Assembly (NCBI GenBank): GCA_030704615.1
Contig: CM060732.1
Coordinates: 53,611,053-53,675,052 of the forward strand
Length of the DNA stretch: 64,000 bases
Direction: 5' to 3'
From: Takakia lepidozioides
Taxonomy: Eukaryota; Streptophyta; Takakiopsida; Takakiales; Takakiaceae
Shown piece by piece: positions 44,142 to 56,249 of this stretch; positions within the stretch are counted from its first letter, which is position 1, and every line of letters begins with the position of its first letter. Below the pieces are notes generated by a model. The model did no database searches and was not told the origin of the DNA. It saw only the letters and a list, made by a program, of their open reading frames with translations. A program made the translations under genes and the position numbers.

Positions 44142-47100
44142 GTGGTCTTGGACAATGGGATAGTGCAGGTGACACTATCCAAGCCTGGAGGACTTGTCAC
44201 TTGCATCAGTTACGGGGGCATTGAGAACCTGCTTGAGGTTCATAACAAAGAGACTAATAGAGGGTACCTCACTACTTCCTCTTCAATACATGCTCCTATC
44301 TTATGACTCATGATTGACCTTTGCGGAGGGAGAAAAGCTGCCACAGCAGTCACTGGCAGTCCAATTACAGCTGCTTGTTCACATTTGTGAAGGTCAAGAG
44401 CTACAGTACTAGTGCTGGAATGCTTTCTAGTATGAGTCAACACCACACCTGAAATCAATACTCCAACTCTCTGCAACCAAATGGCCATTGGCTGTGCACA
44501 AGTGCTATGGAATTCCTGGACTGAGTTTCCATATCCCAGTGAGGTGAAAGGCCATGACTAGCTCCAGGAGGTTAGTATTTGCAGGGAGTAATCCCTTAAT
44601 GGCATGCCAAATCCAACATTTGACAGAACAGTCAATGAGCATGTATCTCTTTTCTTTTTGGTGTGCGAGGACATATGCTCTCTCTCCTTTCTGTATGGAT
44701 TATATGTTGTATGATATTCTTTAAACTGGAGGTGTCCTTTGAAGTATGGTAAAGGTTGTCATTGGATATCTTTTTGATCCTGGAATGAATGCTTGATGCT
44801 ATTATAAAGAGCTTTCTTGAGAATGGATATAACACCAGAATCAACAATTGGACTACCATCGGGTAAATCCCACCTCTCTAATAGGGGCCACTTCCATTCC
44901 AAGGGAAGAGTATACAGGTCAAGTCGGAATGCCTTTGGGGCGATCCACTCAGCACTCTGCGCGCCTCCCCCCCCCAACCACCACCTCCCTTTCTGCCCTT
45001 TCCAAACTGGCACAGTGTAAATGTCCAAAGCCTATGACCAGCAAAGTGTAGATTTGTTCTCTTTCTCCCCCTCTCTGTCCCTCTGACACTCGTCAATGTT
45101 TGAAAGCGGGGTTGCAGGTATTGGGATATGAACTGGAGTGAACCCAATGGGAGGGACAACTTTGACGTGTAAGTGCTTATTTTCTTCAGACCAATCTTGT
45201 CACGGAAATTAGGCACAGAGAGGTTGGAAAGAGCAGGGGTGGGGATCTATTTTGAACATCGTGATCGAGGATAAATTACACGTCTGGTGATTAAGATTTT
45301 TTTCTCTGTTATAAAGTATCATTTGATTCTGTTGCTCCTCTCTATTTCGATCCAAGAGACCGTCTTTGTGGGATGAGGGATCTATTGCCAAAAGAGTTTT
45401 GGAAGCATCTGATGGACACAACTCTGTATCTCTAGTTCTCCTTTAGTTTGTTTTGTTTCTCACGGGTAACATGTATATCCATGTGTATAGAATCCATGGG
45501 ACAGATTATCAGGTGGTGTATCAGGATGCGGATAAAGTGGAGGTCTCATTTATTCGATCGTATGACCTGAACTGCAAGGGGTCCATGGTACCCCTCAACA
45601 TCGACAAGCGGTCACTGTCCATATCTTCCTGCTTTTAAGTTATTTCATGTCTTTGATGAGCAACATGTTTTGTTGCCCTGGGACCCCCAAGTTTCTTTCT
45701 TCTTAGGTCGTGAGCATTTGCTACTAGATTATAACCATGGCTCACAGAAAAATTTCTCAGTGTACTCAGCATTGGGACTTTCTCCACTCTGGGGCAGATT
45801 TGCCACGAGTTTCTCACAGACACTGTCGTGTCGTTTCCTCTAGAAGACTAGAGCCTTTTTTTAAAAACTCGGTCATATATAATGAGTGCTGCCATAGCAT
45901 GTCATGCACTCATGTCAATTGTATAGGATGTGCTTACGTTATGTGACTTTTTGATCCCTGGGAAATCTTCTATTTCCTTTGTGCTTATACTTCAACTAAA
46001 TGGAGTTGTCTGTGTGCAGATTTGCACTGCTGCGAGGAAATGCTGGTTTCTACAGCTACAGCATCTATGAGCGGCCGGTAGGCTGGCCAGCCTTCAACCT
46101 CAATCAAACTCGGATTACCTTTAAGCTCCAAAAAGATAGGTCTGGAAGACTTATTCTCTCTTAATGAGCTCTTTTTGCACCTGTTCAACAGTATGTCATC
46201 TTCCAAGTTACAGACGTTAACGAGTGCTGAGGACAATGTGCTGAGGTATGCATATGTTAGCTCTTTACTATGAAGCTTCCATAGACCCTTCACCAGTACG
46301 ACAGAAAGAGAGAATGTTTATAAGAGTGCAGGTGATTGTGGAATGGTTGATCCATTCCTATCTCTTAGTTGTGCCTTATCTCGTTATGATGTAGATTTCA
46401 GTGCATGGCTATAGCGGACAACAAGCAGAGGGTGATGCCTTCACCAGAGGATAGGATGCCTGACAGGTGTGAGCAGCTTGCGTATCCTGAAGCTGTTCGC
46501 ATTACAAAACCTTGCAATCCTGGGCTCCAAGGTGAGGTGAGTTCCATAGTTGCATCATACTGTGTGCTGCATGAAGAGCTGCATAGGGGGAAAAAGACTA
46601 GAAAGCAAGAACAAGGAAAGAAATAAATGCTTAAGACCATCCATGGGGACACAGGACTAAGTAGAACTTCAAAGAGAGAACCAAAGCAAAAGACTCCAAC
46701 GGTGCTGTGAGAACAAGTGCCTCAGGCAAGTCAGCTACAAAGTACCTCTGGTCGTAATAGCTGAAGGTGCCTGCCGAACATGGCTTGCCAAGGTTGTGGT
46801 CGACTGTTTTTCCGGCTTATAAGTTTTGTTCTGGGATGTTTTTTCTTCCTCCGCCAAGTTAAAGTACCCTATCTTTGTGGGTATTAAGTAGGTGATGCAA
46901 CAGGTTGATTGTAGTTCACCCACTACATCCAATCTAAGCATGAGCTGAAAATAGTCTTCGGAACTTGTGTGGGGAGCAGGTGGATGACAAGTATGAATAT
47001 TCCTGTGATAACCGAGAAAATAGAGTGCATGGCTGGATCAGCTCCAATCCTTTGATTGGGTTCTGGATTGTAACAGCAAGTGACGAGTTCCGTAATGGAG

Positions 47101-50100
47101 GTCCTATGAAGCAGAACTTGACATCACATGTTGGTCCCACATGTCTCTCTGTGAGTTACTTCTACCCATGTAAATTGCTTGTGGGTATGGGCTCACCTCC
47201 TCAATGCCTTTTATAAATTTTAAAAAATAACTTTAGTTAATAATACATAAAAAGGTAGGCACCCAGGGGTCAGCAGATGTATGAAAGATCATTAGGCCTC
47301 CCTAGAGTAACTTTGTATCCATTGGGCGATGGCCCATTTTGAAAGGAAAACTTTCTGTGTCTGCTGGCGGCTTTGCAGTCTGACTGGAGATTGTGGTACT
47401 ACTTTGCAACTCAAGTAATGCCACTAGACAAGCGAAGACCACAAGAAAGTGGCACAATTTCAGGTGGAGGCATATCTTTCTCTCTGTGTATGTATCCAAC
47501 AAAGGTAATTTGTTGATTGCGCAGATGTTTCATAGCGCTCATTATGCGGGTGGAGAACTCTGTCCCCAGTTTCAGGAAGGGGAAGCTTGGCAAAAGGTCT
47601 TTGGACCTGTCCTCATATATCTCAATGCTGGACCGGTTGGGATGCCCTCACCTGCCCTTTGGGAGGATGCCAGACAACAAGTATGACTCTCTCACTGTGG
47701 TTCTATGGTTCTGTGTTGTTCTCTTTGTGTCCCTGGGACCCTTTGGACCTCCCTCAGATGTAATAAGTTTCTTGTTTTCTTTCTATCTGCATGAATCACT
47801 CCACCTTCAGGAATCCATTGTTGATTAGTAGTTTTCATGCTCAATGAAGGCAACTCTTTCGTATTGTGAGTGTTGCTTGATTAAAAGCTTGAGATGTAGT
47901 GAATCTTGTTCAATAGTTGTGGTTTTTGGGTCGCTTGTGGAGGGCCCGTCTCTCTTTCTTACTTCATGCTTTCTCTTCTGCTTGGCAGCCTACCTGCACG
48001 AGGCCTTCACCCTTAGACAATCGCTAGAACATTAATTGTTATTCTTGGTTTCTGGATTTGTTCCTCTCTCATGTTTTCTTCCATTTTGTCCCATAAGCTC
48101 TATGAGCTTTCCGTGGACGTTATAAAGCACCATTTCATTTCATTTCTTATCCCATAAACTCTGACCTTTCCGTGGAGTGGATGTATCATTTCATTTCATT
48201 TCATTTCTCTCTCTCTCCCTCCCTCTTGGACATGTATGCATTGTATTCCTTTATTTTCCATTTTCAGACAACTTCTGTGCTTCTTTATGTTTTTGGGCTG
48301 CTTGTTGAGGGCCCAACTTCCTTCATGTATTATACTTTATTTTGTCCCATAAGCTCTTTGAGCTTCCCCCGAATAATAGGAAGTGCCGTTCTTTCCTTTC
48401 CTTCACTTTCTTACGCTCCCTCTCTTCTATGGACATTGGGGAGGTTTAGGGTGGGCTCCCAGTGTCTGCAGATAGAAACTGGTAGGTGGGAAAACCTGCA
48501 GCTTGAGGACTGCAGTGCCCCCCTTGCACTGGCAACAACAGGAGCAAAAACTTTTCTTCCTTCCTATGAGATACTACTGTCTATCACAGAGCTCTTCTCT
48601 GCCTGGACGTCATAAAATTTCTTCCTTTCTTCCTTCCTCTCCCTCACAAACAGCCACACATATTGGATTTAACCCCTATGGAGCTAGTGACGCAAGGATA
48701 GTGCAAGAAAACGGTGGTGCTCAATGAAGATGCTCTGGATGCTACAGGCATGGACAGAGGTGAGGGCATGGCCATACAGCTGGCCCGCGTCACCTGATTT
48801 CCCAAAATCTGCGGAGCGAGGCTCTATATCTGGAAGGCTGCTTGTCCATGACAGGTAGTATTACATCATGAAACAGCTAATTGAAGGCCTACAACAATAC
48901 TGCCAGTTGGACGGAGTGTATCTTTTTTAAGTGCCACCTTTCTCAATGTAGGGCTATTGCTTCCTGTTTTGCAGGTGGGCAGCTTTTAATTGTCACATGT
49001 GATGGCAGCTTTTCTTTGGTCATTTTGCCCCCTTTAGGAAAGATTTATAAGCCCATATGTACCTAACTCGGCAAGGCATTCTTTTTGGCTGCAGTGTCCA
49101 CCACTTTCTGCATCTCCAAACTATTTGATCCAGGACTATCTACTTTGTATCTACTGTGCTGTCATCACTTGTTGGACACTCATAGTCTTCATGGCCTCTT
49201 TGCCAACCTTTGTGTCGACAGCCTTCACAATTCTCTTTTTCGGAGTCTTAACCAAAACATAGGTGTATCCTGGTGGGGGTTTTCCTATCTGATGGATTTT
49301 TTATGGCAGGTATTCTGCACCCAATACTTCTGGAGGGAAATACGCTTTCATGGGATTGGCTCTTCCAGGAGAGTTGGGATCTTGGCAGCGTGAGAGTAAG
49401 GTAATATCATTAGTGGAAGACTTTGAAGTTCCCTATCAGTTACGTCCATTTATTTCATTGTCCTTGCAATCACATGGGTCTGGTTGGTTTAGGAGATTTT
49501 CCTAAAAATATGGGGCAAACAGAAGTCTGTGTACTACACCTGCTTCACATTTTTCACAAACCAAACGTGCTCATTGAACATATTAGGGATGGACATCTCT
49601 GCACTGTCATTTTGATGCTATCCTTCCTCTCTCCCTCTTCCACGGGCTGGTTGAGTCAGTGTGTGACTGACAGTTGGGGTGCCAGTACACTGTCGAATGA
49701 GTTTAATATCTTTCGACTGTTACCGTGTCCCTATACGATACTTACTGCTACATAACCACTGCTATACTTTGTGAGATTACCTAGAGATCTTGGCAGTGAG
49801 AGAGGTATCCCGTACCCAGGCTGCCACCCAGTTGAAAGGGTATGTTCAATGGGACCAATTGCTTCTTTAAAATAGCACAACATTATTTAACACAGTTTTT
49901 CACCATGTATTTCTGACAGGGCTACCAGTTCTGGACTCAAGCGGATCCTGACGGGTTTTTTTTAATTCAACATATCCGGACTGGCGTATATGACCTTTAT
50001 GGATGGGTACCAGGAGTTCTTGGAGATTATAAGAAAGAAGGCGGGTCCATCCATATCTTACCAGGTTAGTTATGATGACTAGTGGTTGTTTGGTCTCCCA

Positions 50101-52891
50101 GGAATCCCTTCTTCTGCATGCCAGCTATGGTGTGCATTCTGGAAAGTGGACACCTTTGACTCTCATCTTCATATGCGGACTCCCTTATCCCCCCTTTCCT
50201 ATCCTATCCTAATTGGGCAGGGGATCATTGTGGATAGGCTATGATGAGCACACTAGTCTTGTACAGGATTCTTAAAGCTTGCTAAACAAGTTCCTTCCCT
50301 TCAGGTTCAAGGGTAGAGTTGGGGGAGATTACGTACTATCCACCAAGAGATGGCCCCACAGTTTGGGAGATCGGAATTCCTGATCGAACAGCTGCTGAAT
50401 TCTTTGTACCTGATACAAATCCGATCTACATCAACAAGCTCTTCTTAAACCACCCGGAGAAGTGAGTCACACACTACCGGAACGCTTAGTCCTCCTCCTT
50501 TCATGCCCAAGATAGTTCTTAAACAGTCTTTAAACTACTTGCACATGTTTCTGTAAGTTTAGTTAATCTTACTGTAGTATTTTTTGTAACAATCCAAATC
50601 CAAATCTTCTACTAGTAGTTATGGAAACTAGTGAAAGCTGACGTCCTTCCTGGATCTATGTATCTGTGAAGTTGAGGATGCTTTTAAGCTTGTTCGTCAG
50701 TTGCATATCATTGTGAAGGGAGTAGCAGTCAGACATCCAAAGCTTACATGTAGGTAGAGACAATTACCACTTTGAGTAGTAATTCGCCTAGTATTTCTTT
50801 CAGATCTATTCGTACACATCATGCAAGAGGATGAGAGCTACCCTGGTGCATAAACTGCCTGGGAGAGGAAGTACCTATGGGGACCATGCCCTCAACAATG
50901 TGTGTTGGCCAGCATTTACTGGGGACAGGGTATATGGGGGAGGGGCCGATAGAGAGGAGGGTTTATTGCTCCCTTTCCTCCAAAATAAACAAGAAATTGA
51001 GGGGCAAGCATGCCGGCAGGGTGTTTTTAAGGAATGTTTCCAGGTTGAGACTTGGGTCTGACAGAAGAAAAAGGGCACACTGTGGCTAATAATGAATGCA
51101 AGATTCTGATGCAGGTACCGCCAATATGGACTGTGGGAGCGTTACACAGACCTCTATCCAACTGATGACTTGGTTTACACTGTTGGAAAGAGCGATTGGA
51201 GAAGAGATTGGTTCTTTGCACATCTCTGCAGGTCTCTAGATTCTTTTCAATTGACACAAGGGCAACTTGATCACATCACCTTATTTTGGCTGAACTTGCA
51301 GTGACGATTATGGTGATGATAGTAATGATGAGGAGGAGCTGTTAATTATACTTTTTGTTAGGAGGATGTTAATTAACCCTTGGTTTTCACTCTGGAATAA
51401 TAGATGTGTTACAGATGTTCCCACTAACCACAACGCACTTTTTACAGCGTTTCAATGGACCCCCATACTATTTTGTATGGTTGTATGTTATCTTTCTCTC
51501 ATGTGGTTTGCTGGGGTCAGTCTGTAAGCGCAGTATTCTTGACTTGTAGTAGTAAAACAAGGAGCATGGATGGTGGCAGGATCAATGCAGATGGCAGCTA
51601 TGCAGCAACAACATGGCAGGTGAAGTTCAATGTTGACTCGGTCATCTACAATCGCGGGGTTTATATATTTCGGTTGGCGATCTCTTCTTCAAATAATGCA
51701 GCCATTCAGGTAGGTTGGTCGTGTTCTATATCCCCTCTATCCTCCCTCAAAAGCTTGCATGCCATGTGCACTGCTGAATTTCCACTTTGTGGAAAAGAAG
51801 AGGCTGGCATTGTCAATGTCAGAAAACCGTTGGCCTCCCCCATTCCGGTGGGGTGCTCTACCACCGAGCTACCTGTCCTGTTTTGTTCTCAGAGTGCTGT
51901 GCAAGGGCTATAGCCTTGACACCTCCAACAGTCAACTGATGGCATCCAGCTTGGAAGCACAAATTTCTAAAACCATAGTTGGTCCATGTGTAACCGGGAT
52001 TACTGGCATTTAAAAAGGAATGAAAAGGACGTGCTCAAGGTGGTCTCTGTAATTGTCAGCAGCTCCAGCACAACTCTGTTCTGGACTTTTCATATTAGGG
52101 AAGAGCTATTTCTACTGGGAAAAAGACTTCCTTTCCAGCGAGTTCACAGTTTCTAGGTCATCAATGACACCTCTTCGCAAACATCCCAATGTGGTCTTGC
52201 TCACATACCACCATATCTTCAGTCATGTCTAGGCTGTCATCCCCTAGGAGGCTGTACCCTCAAGTAGTCGCTCTTATTTACAGTGGCTTCAGCCAGAGTG
52301 TTCTCTATCAGTCATATTGAGCATCAACACCGAGGGGACCTGCTGACCTACTGTGCTAAAAAGTGGGAAAGCATTTGCTTTCCCAGACCATTTGATCCCT
52401 TCTCCCCCCAGGACCTAAATAGAAAGCAAATATGTTGGCTGCGCTCCTTCTGTGCATGAAGGGATGAAGCTATCTAGGCAATTTTCCCTGAGACTTAGGA
52501 GAGTGTCAGTAATCATTCTGCATCTTCACACAGTGTGAGGGTGGTTTAGGTACAGTCGCACTGCTTAGGGATCTACATCTAGAAGGTTTGATCGAGTATT
52601 TCTCTCTCACCCCTTTCTCATGCTCTACAGGTTCACATAAACAACCTCCACACCCGCAAACCACATTTTGATACAATGCAGTTTGGCAAGGACAATGCTA
52701 TCGCTCGTCATGGAATTCATGGCCTCTATCATCTGTTTACAGTCGACATTGCTCCTACACTGCTGCAAGGAGGAGAGAATACTGTATTTCTCACACAGAG
52801 GAAACCTTCAGGGCCATTCACTGGGGTTATGTACGATTATCTGCGCCTTGAAGCACCTGATCAAGAATTACCTCAGGGATCTACTGAATGA
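44142..52891 (+). CDS. Rhamnogalacturonate lyase (polysaccharide lyase family 4), 14 exons recognised
   Basis: Secreted enzyme that cleaves the rhamnogalacturonan-I backbone of pectin by beta-elimination. Exons with GT-AG borders: 44142-44263, 45118-45168, 45491-45610, 46020-46139, 46395-46536, 46980-47150, 47525-47680, 48748-48854, 49310-49400, 49920-50064, 50305-50461, 51115-51231, 51550-51709, 52631-52891. Together they make 1920 nt, 640 codons including the stop, with no frame break. Catalytic region: VVLDNGIVQVTLSKPGG, NRGYWDMNW, YQVVYQDADKVEVSF, LLRGNAGFYSYSIYERP, QNLTSHVGPT, MFHSAHYAGGE. FnIII-like region: SISGRLLVHDR, YAFMGLALPGELGSWQ, GVYDLYGWVPGVLGDY. C-terminal CBM-like region: RDGPTVWEIGIPDRTAAEFF, QYGLWERYTDLYP, GKDNAIARHGIHGLYHLF. 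The exon with the ATG and signal peptide was not identified, so the annotated start is an acceptor site. Introns are enlarged by LINE debris. The gene looks functional. Confidence 0.93.
47925..48205 (+). mobile_element. LINE 3' tail(s), plus orientation, ending in (ATTTC)n, inside an RG-lyase intron
   Basis: 'ggcagcctacctgcacgagg', 'cttagacaatcgctagaaca', 'cccataagctctatgagctt' and 'ttataaagcaccatttcatt' are followed by ATTTC units near 48133-48148. A second, shorter copy of the same end ('cccataaactctg', then more ATTTC units to 48207) follows. It is nearly identical to the inverted copy at 43817-44035. It lies in the intron between exons 47525-47680 and 48748-48854. Confidence 0.8.
48270..48615 (+). 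mobile_element. Further LINE debris in the same intron
   Basis: At 48270-48400 another diverged copy of the LINE 3' end occurs ('gggctgcttgttgagggccc', 'cccataagctctttgagctt'). At 48430-48610 follows a coding fragment, LGRFRVGSQCLQIETGRWEN, matching the LINE segment at 17.6 kb (LGQFRVGSHNLRIETGRW). Several retrotransposon insertions are therefore stacked in this intron. Confidence 0.75.
51780..51905 (-). repeat. tRNA-like sequence, possible SINE head
   Basis: On the minus strand 'ggtagctcggtggtagagca' looks like a tRNA D-arm/A box, followed by 'ccccaccggaatgggg' (stem-loop like an anticodon arm). The expected B box is poor ('cggttttctgac'), so it is not a functional tRNA gene. It lies in the intron after exon 51550-51709. 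Confidence 0.4.
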
Positions 52892-52894
52892 TGG

Positions 52895-55800
52895 ATTGGA
52901 TTGTAAACCTCCATCAACCTTCCTATGAGAGTTGTTGTAGATGCACAATAATTTACTCGGTCTACTACTACATCCTGTCAAGTTTTGATAGTTTATCAAC
53001 ATTTTGTCGGACATGGGAAAAGATGCGACTAATTTTCATGCATTTGTTGGCCCTGCCTCTAGTAGGGACTATGCATTCGCTTGCATGGAATGATATCAGG
53101 TACCATACATCTTCCAATTGGGCACATGTTCTTTATTATGTTCTTTATTGGGCACATTTTCCGGATGTGTTCCATGTATCGATGAATGTGAGTTTATTGG
53201 CCGGCCCAGGACTAACAAAGGTTTGCATTGGGGACCAATTTTTCACAGAGTGATTTAGTTCAAGACAAGTGTAGATAGAAGATTCCATCCATATTTACAG
53301 ATTAACAAAATCCATGGATGAATAGTTTTATGCATGTGACAGGTTGGGCTGACTCGCCCTGTTTACGTGAATCTTCACAATGATCTTGGTCTCTGTTAAA
53401 GTATCTCGATGTGGCTTTGGTGTCCACTATCAACTTCATCAGTGTTTAGGGTATGGTGGATCGATTGCAGGGTGTAGATTGGCCTCCATGTACTGGCCAT
53501 GCAGTGTACGTGTTAGGAGCCTGTTAGACAAGTGATGTTGCTGGGAACCCCAAGCGTTTCCAACTTCTATTGGCAACTCATCTTCCAGGTACAAATTTAA
53601 GTTTGCACAATGATAAGCTCACTGTACGCATATCTCTCTCTCAAGTATCTAGAACTTTGATACTATGGTGTTGGAAAAGACGAAAGGAAAGAGGAAACAG
53701 ACGTTTATTGTTCAAAAGAAGACTCGCAGCTTTGAGTTTCAATTCCAGTCAAGTGCATAGGGCATACAGGCCCAAGTCATATCATCCTTATGCTTCCCAT
53801 ATGGCTTTAGACACTTCAGACTCCCATAGAGCTAGGAGAGAGCTTCATCTAGCAATACATATGCAAGAATACAAAAATTAGCTTATAATCGCTTATAATT
53901 ATTATTATTGGAGCGTGAACCACTCAAAATTAATCTCAATATCCAAATAATTGTAAGGACTCTCCCATACAACTTACAAGTGTATACATTTCACTTAAAC
54001 AGGTACAAGGGTAACAATGTGGGAACCCGCATTGTACCCACGGGTACCCGCATTGTTGAAATGTATACGTTTACCCGCATTTGATACATTTCTTTAGTTC
54101 TTTTATATACATATATACAAAGATAGAATACCTGTAGTTTGTTTCAGCTATGCTTTCCATAGAGGAATCAGCAATCAGCAAAGGTCACCTGGTATTTACC
54201 AAAGTGACAAATTAAAAGCTTTATGATCAGCTTATAAATGATAATATACATGCTTATGGAATTCATTGTAAATTAATGGTATTGCTAGAATATTAACATA
54301 CGTAGATGATAGAGGTTGTATATATTCCCTAGCACTTAGCTTTGAAATTTGTTCAATGCCCACTATCACTGAAGTGGTTGAACTAGCACATACTATATTT
54401 TTAGATTTTGATGATTATACATGTGCACTACATAGTTTCATAGCAGATTAGGCACAGATTTTTTTTAAATAAAATACCTAGGAAAATCTGTGATTTTCAA
54501 GATTTATGCCTAAAAGGTTGGAAAAATAATATGAAAGTGCCTATTTCAGTAAAATTGTCTAAGAAAATCCTACTCTATATAATTTATATTGAAAACAAAA
54601 AAAAAATGCCTCCATAAATGTTCAAAAAGTATAGACCAACTCCGAGGTCCATACAACCTCCAAAGGACCTTCCAATGAGTCTCGAACATCCTGCATATGC
54701 TCATCATTGAAGTCTTCATCCCCATTCAAGTCAGGTACATGTGAGTCTTCAATGTGCAAATTTCCAAGGCAACGACTCATGCTCTAAGCTGGCTGGACCT
54801 TAGGGTACCTCTCTGTTTATGCTCATTATGGATCTGTTTGGTTCATTGAACGTCAAGATAGAAATCTTTGTACCTCTGAGCACCTAAGAGTCCTTTCCAC
54901 TTCCATATGAGGAGTTGTGGCTCTAAACAAAGGCTCTGTAATTGGCTCTCATAGCCTCACACTGAAACTGAATAAGGGTGCATTAAAAAAAGCAGGTAAC
55001 ATTTATCCGGGTTGATTGTAATACATGGCCTAATGTTTGGAAAATACCTAGGTGAGGTGCCTAAATAATATAAACGAATCTGCCTAATAATATTCCAAAA
55101 TTAATAACTATTAGGCACTAGGGTGCCTAATCTGCTATGACCTATATTTAATATTGACACTAATTTGTTTTTTTTACTTGGTTTCTTTTTATTTCTCTCT
55201 TTTTCTTTCTAAATGTACTCTCAAACTTATGCATGAAAGTTAATGTCGATGTGTAATTCAACATGGATCTACCAAATGATATTCACAAAGAAGATCTAAC
55301 TTCCTCCACAATGAAGTGGATTGGGATTGTATGTTGCATATTGCATATTGCATACTACCATATCTGTGTAATGGAGTGGTCGACTGAGAGAAGAGTGCAG
55401 TGACGTGACAAGTTGATGATTATAAGCAGCTCAAGACTCTAGAGGTGGATACATATGTGTTCAAATACATCGAACTAGAACAGTTTTTTCAGGCTGCAAA
55501 GACCATTATGGTGTTCATTCATATAGTAAACCTCCAATATATTGTAATGATAATCCCAAAACTTAGGGCAAGGCTTGCATGCATCTGACCATGCATTTGA
55601 ATGTGACCATGTATTTGAATGTGAATTTATTACTATGCACTTGTTCGCATGGAATGGCCTTATGTCTCCTTAAGTATATCTTGAGTGTTCCATTGATGGA
55701 TGAATGGAGATATTTATGAGTTTATTACTATGGATTTGATTGCATGATATGACCAACCTTAAATCTTGAATGGGTCTAGTTGGGACTTGGGTACTTGATG

Positions 55801-55900
55801 GATGAATGTAGGCCTTGATGCCTCTCTTTTTTCTTTTTCTTTTCTTTTCTTTTTATTTTTTTTTTAGACCCCCCAAATTTAATGATGTCTTCACCACAAA
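52895..55900. other. AT-rich gene-poor region
   Basis: No recognisable gene. The open frame at 53570-53881 has no motif. Short local repeats occur ('acccgcattgt' twice within 54030-54055; 'gcttataat' repeated near 53881; 'gcatattgcatattgcata' near 55337). A long pyrimidine tract with (TTTTC)n character occupies about 55826-55864. Confidence 0.4.
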
Positions 55901-55959
55901 GGGCTAGTTGAAAGCATTTCTCTTGAACCCTACACCTGCATTATCTAGAACTGCCTCTA

Positions 55960-56245
55960 CGCCATCCACACTTGCTCCGGATCTCACTCCGGTTATAACA
56001 CCCTTTCAATCACGACGCCCGGTTCTCTAGTCGGTTAGCAACCTCGATGGCCTTTGCCGGTTCCATTCCATAGCTGGGTCCTGCGGGTTGCACTTTCTGG
56101 TTATGCACGTATGCATAACCGGCAAATAACCGCCGGGTATGAATGTCTAAAATGCCATACCCGGCCAACACTAGTTTGAACCCACAACCACATCCAACGT
56201 GGTATGTGCCCATTACCACTGGGCTGCATACTGGTTGTCTGCACA
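55960..56245 (-). repeat. tRNA-derived SINE or similar repeat candidate
   Basis: On the minus strand, 'gcagcccagtggtaatgggc' resembles a tRNA A-box region and is followed about 30 nt later by 'gtgggttcaaactag', a good B box. Downstream comes a GC-rich body with repeated 'ccggttatgcatac' and 'ataaccgg' words, unlike the AT-rich surroundings. The order and spacing are those of a tRNA-derived SINE. Boundaries and target-site duplication were not resolved. Confidence 0.55.
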
Positions 56246-56249
56246 TGCC

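Noticed and set aside
44500-45060. Minus-strand frames between the first two recognised RG-lyase exons as a separate gene
   Set aside because: Frames are short and interrupted. The wording weakly resembles retrotransposon sequence, but no firm motif is present, so I left it as intron.
51780-51905. A tRNA gene on the minus strand
   Set aside because: The D-arm and anticodon-arm-like parts are good, but there is no proper T-arm/B box and no acceptor-stem pairing. Kept only as a possible SINE head.
53570-53881. Plus-strand frame of about 100 codons downstream of the RG lyase
   Set aside because: Basic, motif-free translation with no neighbours or signals supporting a gene.
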